This document shows positions 1-11,589 of a stretch of DNA of 64,000 nt, one piece after another. Under the pieces are notes generated by a model. The model was not told where the DNA came from, searched no databases, and saw nothing but the letters and a program-made list of their open reading frames with translations. The translations under genes and the position numbers were made by a program. Each line of letters begins with the position of its first letter. Within the stretch, counting starts at the first letter, position 1. This DNA is from Sequoia sempervirens (taxonomy: Eukaryota; Streptophyta; Pinopsida; Cupressales; Cupressaceae). Location: the NCBI GenBank assembly GCA_007258455.2, contig VDFB02254857.1, forward strand, positions 1-64,000. The letters are read 5' to 3'.

Positions 1-2029
1 TGCAATGAATCTTGCACTTATTCTCTAATGTGAATTGCTACAATGGTTTCCTTAGTCTTCTATTTAAATTTGAATGTAGCTGAGTGATGTCAATTTGTGT
101 ATGCTACTCCATTTTGACTTAGCTTCTACTTACCTTAAGAATTTTTTGATTTTTAGCATTAAAATAGATCTCTCTATCTCAAATTTCTTCTTTCAAAGTG
201 ATCTTTTCAACTTCCAAATTTCAGCTTTGTAGCCTCAACATGTCATTCTCTCCTAGCGCCAGTTCTGTTGATGTGTTTTTTATGCACTTCTCAACATAGG
301 TAATGCATAGGTGCATCACCTCTGTTGAAAGACAATCTTCCACAATCAAATTGCAGATCACTATCCCAAGGTCTCTGAAGTTAGGTCCTAATAGTGCTTG
401 GAATATCTCAGTTGATTTATGTGATTTACTAGAATCACAAGGCAGACTTACATATGAGTTAAAAAGTGTGGGAAGTTGGGCATGCAAATATAGTTTTAAA
501 GTGTTGGAAGTGAATGAACAGTGGCTTCCCACTCAAAACAACAAGCTAAAACCCATCAAATTCATCTAATTTAGCTTCATGGTGATGCTAGAGATCCTAA
601 TCTAACCAAGGACTAAAAGAAATAGCAAAAGGAGAAGGGTTAAGAAAGCTATTCTAATCCTAAGCTACAAATGAATAGTAACAATGGTGGCTGCTATAGT
701 AGACAAAATCCCTAAATTGGATTTTGCTTGGCCAAGAGGAACCTATAGTTACACAAAAATAGTGAAATCTTCTAAGCACTAGAGATTTTCAGATTGCACA
801 TGCGATTGAACTAAGTTGCAACACTGAAATCAAGAAGCCCATGCTTACTTTACACAACAGTTTGTTATCAACAAGTGCTAAAAGTATGGGGTGAAAGTTC
901 ATCAAATACCATAACAACAATTTTCATTATCACTTCCATTCAAGAATATAGAACTAAAACTACTATGGAGGTAGAACCATGCATGCAAGATGAGAAAACT
1001 CAAAGAGAACATCCATAAAATCATGCAATGTTGTCTTCTAATGCTGCAAATGATTTTTACAACAACTCTCCAACCCTTTTACAAATGAGAGGCAAGCCCC
1101 TATCTATAGTCTTCCAAAGCCCGAATGAATGGCTAGGATTGGATTACAATGTGTAGCTTAGATTTGATTACATTAGGGCTTCACCAACCCCCCAATATCC
1201 AACAATTTAAAATACATCATTTATCCTTTTCTTGTTTTGTCACATAGTGCCTAGGTGTTGTAGCAATTTTGTTATTTAGCTAATTTAACTTTTACTATAG
1301 TTGAAACTGCCTAAAAGTTGCCTTCTTACTTGATGTGTTTGCAATGTTCTTCCTTGGATCAAATAGGCCCATTGACAAGTGGCATCAATGGATTGGTTTC
1401 CCCTGATTCGGAGGATAGGTCATCATCATTTGGTGAAAAGTAGGACAACTCCCTCATGCCTTCTTCAAGGCCACCCCCTTGTATTTTTGTCATTTAATTC
1501 CTTGGCACATGCCTTCTTCTAACACTGACCCTATTGGTGGGTGCTAGGGGGAGAGGTGAAATCTCAAGATGGGTCTCAAGAGCTATGCACATTCCTTTTT
1601 CAACTTTCTCGATGGGTCTCTTGACGGACCTGCAGTAGGCTCCTTGAATCCTACGAACATGAAACATTGTAAGTGCTTTCATAAATAAATTAAGGGAAAC
1701 TTTAGCCAAACCCTGCAAACTCCTTGTTAAATCCATCCATACATCATCAAAAGATCATAATATTCATATTTGGAGCTCATTTGGACCATAAACATTAATG
1801 CAGGCCCAAGGGGGCAGGCAGCGAATGGGGGACAACAAACCAGAAAGAAAGTTCCCAAACCTCACAAAACTTAGCAAAACCACACTTTTTCAATAATAGT
1901 GCATGGGAAAAGGAGAAGAAAGAGCGCCAAGAAAACCTTCCTCAAGGTTGGACTCATTTTGGAAAAAACAAAAGTTTGGAAGGGGAAAGTCGGAGGGTCA
2001 CCACCCTTTTGAAATGGAAATGAGCAAAT
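1..2029. other. AT-rich intergenic DNA, nothing assigned
   Basis: I see no supportable gene here. Two short overlapping open frames lie on opposite strands at 221-532 and 303-569; neither shows a family motif, and at least one must be chance. From about 1800 the composition becomes richer in G and purines and grades into the minisatellite that follows. No LTR ends or target duplications were found. Confidence 0.5.
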
Positions 2030-2640
2030 GACAGCCCAGAAGGAAAGTTCCAGAAAGCGAAAGAGGGGCAAAGTCTTGGAAATGGGTGCGGAGGGGCGAA
2101 GTTCCAAAAATGGCCATGAAGGGGGAAGGTTCCAGAAGGTGGGTCGCTAGGGATTGGCAGATGTTCAAAATGACCAAGGAGGGATGAAGTCCTAGAAACG
2201 ACCATGGAGGGGCCAAGTTTCAGAGGCTAGATCATCGAGGGCTGATGAATGTTCAAAATGACCACGGAGGGGCAGAGTCCCAGAAATGGCCATGAAGGGG
2301 CTGAGTTTTGGAGGCCAGGTCACCGGGGGCTAATAGTTGTTCAAAATGGCCACAGAGGGTTGGAGTCTCAGAAATGACCACCAAGGGGCTAGGTCATCGG
2401 GGTCCAAAAAATGTTCAAAGTAGCCACAGAGGGGCGTTGTCCTAGAAATGGCCACAAAGGGCCAGGCTCTAGAGGCCAGGTCATCAGGGTCTGATAGACA
2501 AATGTTCAAAATTGCCACAGAGGAGCGAAGTCCTAGAAATGACCAAGGAGGGGCCGGGTTCCAGAGGCAGGGTTGTTGGGGGCCAATGAATGTTTAAAAT
2601 AGCCAAAGAGGGACAGAGTTCTAGAAGGAAATTTTTGAAA
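2030..2640. repeat. degenerate ~88-bp minisatellite
   Basis: The phrase ATGTTCAAAA or a close variant recurs at 2161, 2249, 2337, 2411, 2502 and 2590, giving spacings of 88, 88, 74, 91 and 88 bases. Between these anchors the same sub-phrases recur in order: GGCCACAGAGGGG, a GAGTCC(C/T)AGAAATG block, GAGGGGC and a GAGGCCAGGTCAT-like block. Earlier, more diverged units reach back to about 2030. The several minus-strand open frames over this interval repeat the same residues each period, so they follow from the repeat and are not genes. Confidence 0.85.
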
Positions 2641-5600
2641 ACCCTAAAAATTAATGAAACCTTGGAAGTTCACTTAGGCACCACAAAAAAATCCTAAATC
2701 CACAGGAAACTTATCCCCAATGTAAAAAATGAAGGAAAAAGAAAATTGAGCAAGCAAGGAAATCTGGTAGGGCGGACCCGAAGGACTCAAAAAATTTGTG
2801 AGGTGAAACATGGCTGACTTGAAATGATAGTATGAGTCTCGCTAACCATTTTAGATGCCAAAATTGGGCCACACAAAATGAGGCAACGACACAAAACGAC
2901 CCGACAAGGCAACATGAAGAGAGGGTCCCCATTCTCAACGGGGCATGTGTGCAAAACATGTACAATAGGACTAAATCACCCAAACTAGCATATGAGTCCT
3001 AGAAGGCATTAAATTCAATTCTTTTCAACATTTCAAGTCTTCATCTAGGCCTTTATATATTTCCAAGTGCACACCTTTGATCTCCCAACTTTTTGTTCTG
3101 ATTTACATGCAATTTTAGGCCATTTAGTTAAGTTTTGCATTGCACTATGTTTTAGCATTAGGTCTTGCATTTTATTAGTCTTTCCAATCAATATCTTGGT
3201 GGTGAACCCCTCTTTAGTTTCTAATCAGTCCCTAGATCACCCTATTGCAAGATATCTTTCTCCTATTTCATCCTTGGATTGAGATCTCTAGGGTTTCCTT
3301 GAATGAGAGTACAAAAGATTGTTGTTCTATGTCTTAAACCATAAGCAATGAAAACTTTCCACCTCTCATAATTTTTTCTCCTTCAAAAATTTTAGCATTT
3401 GAATTGATAAAAAGAACTTGTATTTATAGGTAATTTTATTATTTCATGAAAATTAAACATCAAAGGTTGACAATTGCAAATTGGATTTGAATCATAAAAA
3501 TTCCACAAAAAACATATTAAAAGTTAGGATCCTAAACTTAAGGTGGGATGATTTTCCCTTGGGAAAATTTGTTCTAGGTTCCAAACCTAGGACACACCAA
3601 TTTCAAGGTAATTTAATTGATGGTTACAATTGTTTAATAAAAGTTTCCCATTTAGAAAATGAGACTAATTAGGCTTTTAAATGCATAATTGGGTCGATTA
3701 GAGGCTTAATTAAGTCCAATTTAATTAAGGAACCCAAACATAATGTGAAAATGTAAAGTTGTATATTTTATGACACTATAGTAGATACAAATCAACTAAA
3801 CCAATGCATAGATTTAGTTGTAAAATTGGAGTATAGTTTGCTAGGTTTCTCTAATATGGTGCTAGGTTTCCCAAGTAGGATGTTCTTTATTTTTTTTCTT
3901 AGTTTTCATAAACTTACTATAATAATTTACTATTGCTAGTTTGCTATCACTAGCCTAATATATGGCTTTTAACCTTTGTTCCCTTTTTGTTTAACTCTCT
4001 TCCCTTATGCCCTTCTATGTTTAGGTACAACACCTTGTAAATTTTGCTTACTTTATGAAAAGCAATAGAAGCTACCACCATTGAAGATAAGAGATACAAC
4101 ATTCGATATCACTTCCTTTAGAAATCTTAAACTACTAAGAAGAAAAAATTGATAGCATAATTATTTAAATATAAATAAGATATCAGTAAATGGTTGAGAG
4201 TTATAAGAGTATTGCGATGGATTTTCCCCAAGGTATGGGGTAGAGATCTTAAATGAGGAAGTTTTTTTCAAAAGAATTATTGAAAATGGTCAAGTTTCAG
4301 GTTTTATTTGGCCATGTAGAAGGAAGAGGTGTTACATTTCCATTTTTACATTATAACATGCATTGTAAATAAGCCACATAGAAACTATGATTTCAAATAT
4401 CACTATCATCTAGAAGGATTCTATTGAAATTTCACATGTATGCTAGAAATATACTAGAGTATTTATATTTGAGAAAAAATATTTTTATAAAAATATTGAA
4501 ATTTATCATTATGAATATGAAATATGGCGAGTTCAAAATATAATGTGAAATTACATGTGTATGCAATTTCTTAACGCTAGAGTAATGAATAACCAAATTA
4601 TGCTCAATGTGTTAGTTTCTTATGTAGGAATAACATGGAAAATTATTATAACATTGAATACAAAATAATTGTTCATTAATAGTTACATTATGAAAAATAA
4701 AAAATGTTATAAAGTATGCATAATTTTATGAAAAATAAAAAAAATTGAGTTTGCAAGTATGAAGATGAAATATTAATTTTATAGAAACATTTTTATTGAA
4801 GACTAATTCTAGTAATGTGCATTTCAATACCATGGATAAAAATATAGTCTAGGTAAAATTATTAGAGAAAAAAGTATTACAATCCATAAATGGTACAATT
4901 GTCATTTAGTTTTTATAAATAAACATAATCAGCCTAGTAGAAAATATATTAAATCTTAAGGAAATAGATTTTAAAATAGTGTCTTGTGGATTTATCCTAA
5001 ATAAACACATTTCACTTCATAAATGATGCAATTAGTAGTTAGTTTTGATAAATATGCATAATAATACTGGTAGGGTAAAAGTACAAAGTTGTGTCAAACA
5101 TTTTAGCACAAGTGGATTTAAGCATTTTCAACTAAAACTCAATTTTGGTGAAACATACACTCTATCCAAAATGACATACAGATGAGATATAATATTATTC
5201 ACAGATACATAACCATTTGACTGAAATATTGTTTTAGGAACTGTCTGTCCATTAAATATTGATTATAAAATTAAAACTTTATTTTGCAATTTGAGACACA
5301 AACTGATTATCATCTGACATTTTTTGTCAATGCATAATCATGAAAGAAAAAATAATTAAAAACTGCTAAAACAAACATCCAATTTAAATATGATTTGTAG
5401 TATTCTATTAAGGGTATGTGCATAATCATCATGTAAAAAACCAACCCTTAAGTGGCAAAATATTTAGAAAAATCAGAGTTAGGCAACTTGACATAAAAAT
5501 TTGAATAAGTTATCTATATTATTTCAAAAATATGTAAGAATAGAATCTGTAGAAAATTAAATGAAGTTTCTAAACTACTAGGTTTATTTAAAATATAAAA

Positions 5601-6441
5601 AAATCTATTTGGTGAAAATTTGAAATTTCAATGCAGTAGTACTTAAATTTCAGGGAAAAAATAAGTAAGTGTTTGTTTGACCACCCTAACGAAAATAAAA
5701 TGATAGTATTTTTTTATAAGATTTTAGATATAACTAGATGACTCATGTCTTAATGTGATGCATATTTTTTTGTAATTTTTTTCCAAGTAAATAATTAATT
5801 ATGATTTTTTTATTACAACTTTTAAAAAATATAAAAACTCGTATGTCTGACCACCTTAACTTGGTCAAAAATTCATGAAATTCAATTTTTTTTTTAATCC
5901 TATACATTGTGAAGCATAAAATTTGATACATGTTTTGGATTAAAAAAAAGTGATACCATTTGAATGCCATAGATGTTTTTCATTCAACCTATCAATCAGG
6001 ACTTTATTTGTAATTCAAATAGAAAATGAATAATAATAATTTATTAATTTCAAAATAAAGCATAATTTATATTGGTGGAAAGATGAGAATCTTCTTTAAA
6101 AACATTTTTGTTTCATCAATTTTGTGTAAATTTTTTTTGTTAACCACATACCCATCATGTCGCCACTTTTTGGCCCATCATGATCCTGCACATACCCTTA
6201 ACAACTAAATTATATTGTCAATTTTTCTAAAAAACATTATTCAAATAATTTTTAATTAAAAATATAAATATAACTATAAAATACATTAAAAGAAGCACAT
6301 TTTATCAGTTTACATCATTTCAAAATTTGAAACATATATGTCACCTTTAGTGATACATGTTAAAATGTAGGATCAATGTTGATTGCTTTCTTTATAAAAG
6401 TGTGATACAAATTTGTGCTTTTACAACAAATATGATCTATA
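2641..6441. other. AT-rich intergenic DNA downstream of the CKX-like exon
   Basis: Nothing gene-like was found in this stretch. It is strongly AT-rich from about 3680 onward with many short A and T runs, and short open frames (for example at 3067, 3481 and 5743) show no recognisable motif. The last few hundred bases lie 3' of the minus-strand cytokinin dehydrogenase exon and may include its 3' untranslated region; I could not place a poly(A) signal with confidence. Confidence 0.5.
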
Positions 6442-6757
6442 TTAACTTGTTCTAGGAAATATTTTTTGACCAGGACCTAAAATACCTTTTGGATCCAACA
6501 TCTTCTTTCTTTGTAAAAAATTATCCCACTTTCTTCCAAAATGTTGAATCCAATCTAATTGGGTCTCATGACCACCAAGATATTGCTTTACTTGAATACC
6601 AACACTCTTGCAATAATTAAGAATCCTTTTATTTTGTGCTATTAATGTAGACACTATAGGGCCTTTTGGATAAGGTTTACTTAAATATAGGATGGATACT
6701 CCATAGAAAATGTCATCTTCATCCTCCGGTACAATAGCAAAGGTGCGAGAATTCCAC
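6442..6757 (-). CDS. CKX: cytokinin dehydrogenase-like, terminal exon (partial gene)
   Basis: This exon encodes about 104 residues matching the C-terminus of plant cytokinin oxidase/dehydrogenase, the FAD enzyme that cleaves the side chain of isoprenoid cytokinins. Seen on the minus strand: an intron-like T-rich tract ending in AG at 6758-6759, a split codon, then WNSRT and a VPEDEDDIFYGV block, followed by GIQVKQYL, W..HFG.KWDNF..RK, DPKGIL and PGQKIF just before the stop (TAA, 6442-6444). Those motifs mark the family's extreme C-terminus, near the FAD-covering and substrate domain. The frame is uninterrupted. Upstream exons, which would lie above 6760, were not found by eye either in the 800 bases before the gypsy element at 7562 or after it. 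It is therefore either the end of a gene with a very long intron or a gene fragment. The opposite-strand gypsy element would lie in the preceding intron. Confidence 0.85.
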
Positions 6758-7556
6758 CTAAATAAAAAAGTAGTAATGTATTCAATATATAGTAATATAT
6801 TAAAATTAAAAAAAAGATTTCATTGAATTTTAATATAATGTGATTTTTTAAAAATATTATAAGAAAAAATATTTAAAAGTGTGTTAAGTGGATCTTTTAT
6901 CTTGTAATTATTAAACACATGATTTTTTTGTAATTATTAGATAGTATTATCTATGTTAAAACTTTATTCATGAATGAAAATGTTAAGAATAAAAAGTTTA
7001 AAATAATAGATCGTATAATCATGACATTCATATTTTGTTAGAATATTAAATTGTACTATTTAAATAAATTAAAAATACAATTAAAATTATAAAAAATGGC
7101 AATACTTATAATAACAACATGGTTAGAAAAATAAGAACTAAATATATCGACAAGCAAGCAATATGATAAAGTTATTTAATTTTAAATTGTTATTCATATA
7201 ATCCACAACTAAGAAATTGAAGGCATAATATTTCTTTCACCTTGTGTTATTTGTCCACAAGGAATCGAGAATTTGTTCGTATTTCAAGTGGTATACAAAT
7301 TCTCACACAACACCATATATTAAAAAGGGACTTATTAATGCTCACGAAGTGGTAAAACTTCTTTGTGCAATAGTTTCATTGTGATCAGTTCAAAAGAAAG
7401 TAATAAAGTGCAAATTTGGATGAATTAAATAGTTGATATGTCTATTTACCTATTTAGTAGGAGTTGACAATGATTAAAAGCTAAAATATTTCTATATTTT
7501 TTTAATTTTGTTGTTGTTTCTAAATGTACATTCTAAAATGAGTTTAATATACATGT
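6758..7556. other. putative CKX intron / AT-rich flank
   Basis: This interval sits immediately upstream, in gene sense, of the CKX-like exon and starts with its acceptor AG. It is AT-rich and has no recognisable exon on either strand. If the gene is intact it is the 3' part of a long intron, interrupted at 7562 by the gypsy element. Confidence 0.45.
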
Positions 7557-7561
7557 CTTAG

Positions 7562-8271
7562 TGATGCAGGGGCATCCAATGGTGTAAGGGCAATCTTGCA
7601 TCACCCAAAAGTAGTTAAATTTCATGTTTCTTGGTTTTTAGATGTTTTTACATTTTTGGATACCCTTTTTGTCCTAATGAAATTCTCAATTTATGGTTTT
7701 TATTTTCTATTCCTAGGTGGAAAGATATTGCAGTTTTAGTTTCCCAAATTTGCACCTAAAAATCTTTTGAGTTAGATTTGAGGCACTTAGAGTTCCCGGA
7801 TCGGCCCCGAAACTTGTCAAAATTGGCATAGAAAATTTTTAGCACGTTGTTGACTTTGTGAGCTTTCCAACAGTTCAAACAGTTTGCGAATCGGAGTCTC
7901 GGATCAAAAGTTATGGCCCCGAGAAGTTGGCACACTTTCTAGAATATACAATTGCAAATTCTCTTTCGAAATTTGAACTTCATGTTGTAAACTTTCGGCG
8001 CCAAACTGCCTAAAATCAAATTTGAATGTTGTTTTGACTCCAAACTAAAGAGGAGCTCTATTTATGGGTAGGTTTCTAATTTTTGGGTAACTTTTTGGGG
8101 ACAAGCTCACATATTGAGAAATGGTGATTCCGTAGCTTTTTGTAACTTGCATGTGTTGTAGAACTTGGGGATTTGAGATTCTCTACATGTAAGAAACTCA
8201 ATTTTCTGAATAATAAAGTTATTCTCTTATTTTGTGGGTTATTTTCTAAGTCTTGGGTTACACCCTCATCA
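7562..8271 (+). repeat. gypsy copy 1, 5' LTR
   Basis: The LTR is 710 bp, begins TGATGCAGG and ends CTCATCA. Its partner at 12955-13661 matches along its whole length with, by eye, roughly 6-8% differences, implying an old insertion. The left edge contains a short inverted repeat, TGATGCAGG at 7562-7570 against CTTGCATCA at 7595-7603, which is kept in all four LTRs of the family with small changes and could form a hairpin at the end of the DNA. Confidence 0.95.
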
Positions 8272-8273
8272 AG

Positions 8274-8285
8274 TGGTATCAGAGC
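8274..8285 (+). other. primer binding site, tRNA-iMet type
   Basis: TGGTATCAGAGC starts two bases after the LTR end. It is the standard plant site pairing with the 3' end of initiator methionine tRNA, where minus-strand DNA synthesis begins. Confidence 0.93.
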
Positions 8286-8367
8286 AAGGTTTTTGAGCGT
8301 GTGGACAGATCACCGATTGTGAGGCAGTTCACACCAGGACTGTATTTGTGGGTTAAGGTCAAGAAAG

Positions 8368-9440
8368 ATGCCTCCAAGAGTGATGTCTGGTAGGCGTGGT
8401 GGTGCTAGAGGTGGTCGAGGCAGCATAAATGCTAGTGGAAGAGATGCACTGGCAGCCCTCCAGAGATAGATTGATGTGTTACAAGAGGAGTTGAGAAGAG
8501 GGTTAAACCCAAGGGAGGAAAGTGAGGATGAAAGAGAGGAAGAAGGTTCAGATGTAGAAGAGGAATAAGAAGAAATTGATCAAGACCAAATGCGGCTAAT
8601 AAGGGCCATTTCAAAGATCAGGAAAAGACCCAAAGCAGAAGTCCCTAGTTTTTTCAGAAGTCTGAACCCGGAAGAGTTAATCGACTGGATCAACGAGCTA
8701 GAAGAATATTTTGAGTATGAGGAAATAGAGGACCCAGACCGGGTTAAGTTTGCGAAAATGAAGCTGAAGGGCCATGCCAATATTTGGTGGAAAGAGGTCC
8801 AGTTGGAAATAAATCAAAGAGGAAAAGGAAATATCACTAGATGGGATCACATGGTATAGAAAATAGAGAAGCAATTCATACCAGTGGACTACAACTTAGA
8901 TCTGTTGAAGAAATTGCAAGGGTTGAAGCAGGGAAGTAGATATGTGAAAAAATATACTGAAGATTTTCACAAGATAATCATTAGAATGGACCACACAGAG
9001 GCCAATAAGGAGAAGGTAGCCTGATATCTTAATGGGTTATGACCGAGCATTCAGGAGGAGTTAAGCCTAGTAAGAATGACCACCATTAAGGATGTGTATC
9101 AGTTTTCTCTAAAGGTGGAAGAGAAGTTGAACAAAAAATTTGATGGCAAGCAAAAAGGATGAGGAGGTCAAAGCGGGAGAGGCAATGGAAGACCTTCAGG
9201 AAGCCGAAATGATGATGAAAACAAAGGTGAAGATGTGGGTACCAGTCAAAGCCAAAGGAATGATAACTTCTACTGCCCTCATGATCAAAACAGTGGTGAT
9301 TAAAGAGGTAGAGGACAAGGGAGATATGGACAAGGATCTAGAAGAGGTGGTTTCAAAGGAACATGTTTTCAGTGTGGTGAAGAAGGACATCGAGCCTATG
9401 AATGTCCACAACACCAAGGAAGGGCAGAAAAAAGGATAGA
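8368..9440 (+). pseudogene. gag: gypsy copy 1 gag (capsid and zinc knuckle), disrupted
   Basis: Gag would package element RNA into particles. The start at 8368 follows the primer site by about 80 bases and opens a basic Gly/Arg-rich leader. An acidic stretch follows, then the retrotransposon gag core (LNPEELIDWINELEEYFEY and WWKEVQLE motifs, about 8650-8820) and a CCHC knuckle, CFQCGEEGHRAYEC, at 9364-9405 with all four metal ligands present. In-frame stops interrupt it near 8468, 8566, 8857, 9022 and 9160, but frame 1 is otherwise kept. The long open frame at 9140-9439 in another phase is a shadow of this region. Confidence 0.9.
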
Positions 9441-9456
9441 AGGTCGTGGAAGGGTT

Positions 9457-11430
9457 GTGCATGCAGATGAGGAGGCCCAATCTAAACATTCAGATGATGC
9501 TGAAAGGGGAGAAGCCCTAGTGATTAGGAGAGCACTCATGACTGAGGAAAAGGAACTAGAACAAAGGAAGAATGTGTTTCGCACAAGGTGCAAGTGTGAA
9601 GGAAAATGTTGTGATGTCATTATTGATAGTGGGAGCACCGATAATCTGGTGTCAGAAGAGATGGTCACAAACTTGAAGTTGAAGAGAGAAAGGCACCCAC
9701 ATCTATATTAGATTGCCTAGTTGTAGAAAGACCACAAAGTTTTGGTCAATGAGCAGTGCCTAGTAAAGTTCAAGATCAGGAGCTACCATGATGAGGTACT
9801 CTATGATATCATCCCCATGGATGCATGCCACATGTTGTTGGGGAGGCTGTGTCAGTTCGATAGGTGAGCTATACATGATGGCTATGCAAACACTTACTCC
9901 TTGACAAAGAATGGGGTTCGTCACAACTTGAAACCCCTGAAGGAGACCAAAAAAAAGGTATGCAGTAGTGCTAGAATTTGTTATGTAGATGGAAGAAAAT
10001 TTTTAGAAGGTGTGAAGCATGAGCGTGTGTGTTATGCATTGATTCCTAGAGTGAGTAAGGAGGATAGTGAGAAGGTTCCAGAAGAAGTTTCTAGGATGTT
10101 GGATGAGTTTCAGGATATTGTTTCTGATAATGTACCTAAGGGTTTACCACCAATAAGGAAGATCAGTAATTAGCTTGACTTGATTCTTAGAGCCAGTTTT
10201 CCAAATAAGGAAACTCATAGAATGACTCTATCAAAAAATGAGAAATTGAACAGACAAGTTCAAGAATTGTTGAGAAAGGGTTTGATACGAGAGAGTTTGA
10301 GTCCATGTGTAGTACCTATAGTAATAGCACCAAAGAAGGATGGGGAGTGGAGGATGTGTATAGATTCCCGAGCCATAAAGAAGATAACAATCAAGTATAG
10401 ATTTCCCCTACCAAAGATGGATGACCTGATGGACTATTTGAGTGGAGCTCAATACTTCACAAAGATTGATCTGAAGAGCTGATATCACCAGATTCAATTC
10501 GAGAGGGAGATGAATGGAAGACTGCCTTCAAGACCAAAGAGGGCTTGTACGAGTGGTTAGTCATGCCTTTTGGGCTAACCAATGCACCAAGCACATTCAT
10601 GCAGCTCATGAATGAGGTACTAAAAGAAATTTTGGGAAGTTTTGTTATTGTGTATTTAGATTATATTTTGATTTTTAGTAAGACATTGGATGAGCATCTG
10701 ATGCATATTCTGAGAGCCTTTGAGAAGTTCAGAGAAGAGAAATTGTTGATTAATCTAAAGAAGTGTAGTTTTGTGAAGAGGGAGTTAGTGTACTTGGGGT
10801 TTGTTGTCTTAGCAGAATGTCTCAAGATGGACTCAGAGAAGGTGAAGGCTATTCTGGAATGGCCTACCCCAAGAACTACTACCGAGGTGAGATCTTTCCA
10901 TGGTTTGGCTAGTTTTTATAGAAAGCTCATTAGAAACTTCAGTAGTATTTGTGGACCCTTGACTGAAACAATGAGAGGGGATAGAAAAGAATTCAAGTGG
11001 AGCAGTGGAGTGGTAAAAAGTTTTGAACTGTTGAACTAGAAGGTGACAGAGCAACATATTCTAGCCCTCCCAGATTTCAACAAGGTGTTTCAGGTGGATT
11101 GTGATGCCAGTGGTTGTGCCATTGGAGTAGTGTTGAGCCAAGAAGGTAAGCCTATTGCCTATTTCAGTGAAAAGTGAAATGATGCAAAGAGAAAGTATTT
11201 TGTATATGATCACAAATTTTACACAATAATTCAAGCATTAAAGAAATGGAGACATTATTTGTTGCCAAAGGAATTTGTTCTATATACTGATCATCAGGCC
11301 TTACAATACGTAAATAGTCAAGGAAAATTAAATCAGAGGCATATGAAATGGGTAGAGTTTTTGTAGAGTTATACCTTTGTTTTGAAACATAGCAGTGGAA
11401 AGTCAAATAGGGTTACAGATTCCTTAAGTA
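9457..11430 (+). pseudogene. pol: gypsy copy 1 protease - reverse transcriptase - RNase H, disrupted
   Basis: Pepsin-like protease: VIIDSGSTDNLVS has its active Asp at 9625-9627. Reverse transcriptase: [23 protein letters not shown] and YFTKIDLKS are followed by a frame change near 10500, then [13 protein letters not shown] and the polymerase centre. That centre should read Tyr-x-Asp-Asp but here is YLDY (10653-10664), so one of the two catalytic aspartates is a tyrosine. RNase H: the D-A-S motif is present (Asp at 11103), then LYTDHQAL and a HSSGKSNRVTDSLSR end. Stops occur at about 9709, 10171, 10480, 11037, 11175 and 11364. The frame 3 segment continues into integrase. Confidence 0.93.
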
Positions 11431-11589
11431 GGAGGTATACATTGATGACAAAGATGCAAATTGAAGTGGTTGGATTCAATGAACTCAAGACACTATATGC
11501 AGAAGATCTTGATTTTGCAGAAGCTTGGAAAGCTTGCAAGGAACCTATTACAATGGATAGGACAAGGTGGTTGGATTTCATAATCTAGG

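Noticed and set aside
1954..2518. Overlapping minus-strand open frames with repeated residues
   Set aside because: The residues repeat with the 88-bp minisatellite and all frames are open, a side effect of the tandem repeat.
9140..9439. 99-codon open frame inside gypsy copy 1 (and the equivalent at 34790-35077)
   Set aside because: It overlaps the gag frame carrying the zinc knuckle in a different phase; its presence in both copies only reflects shared nucleotide sequence.
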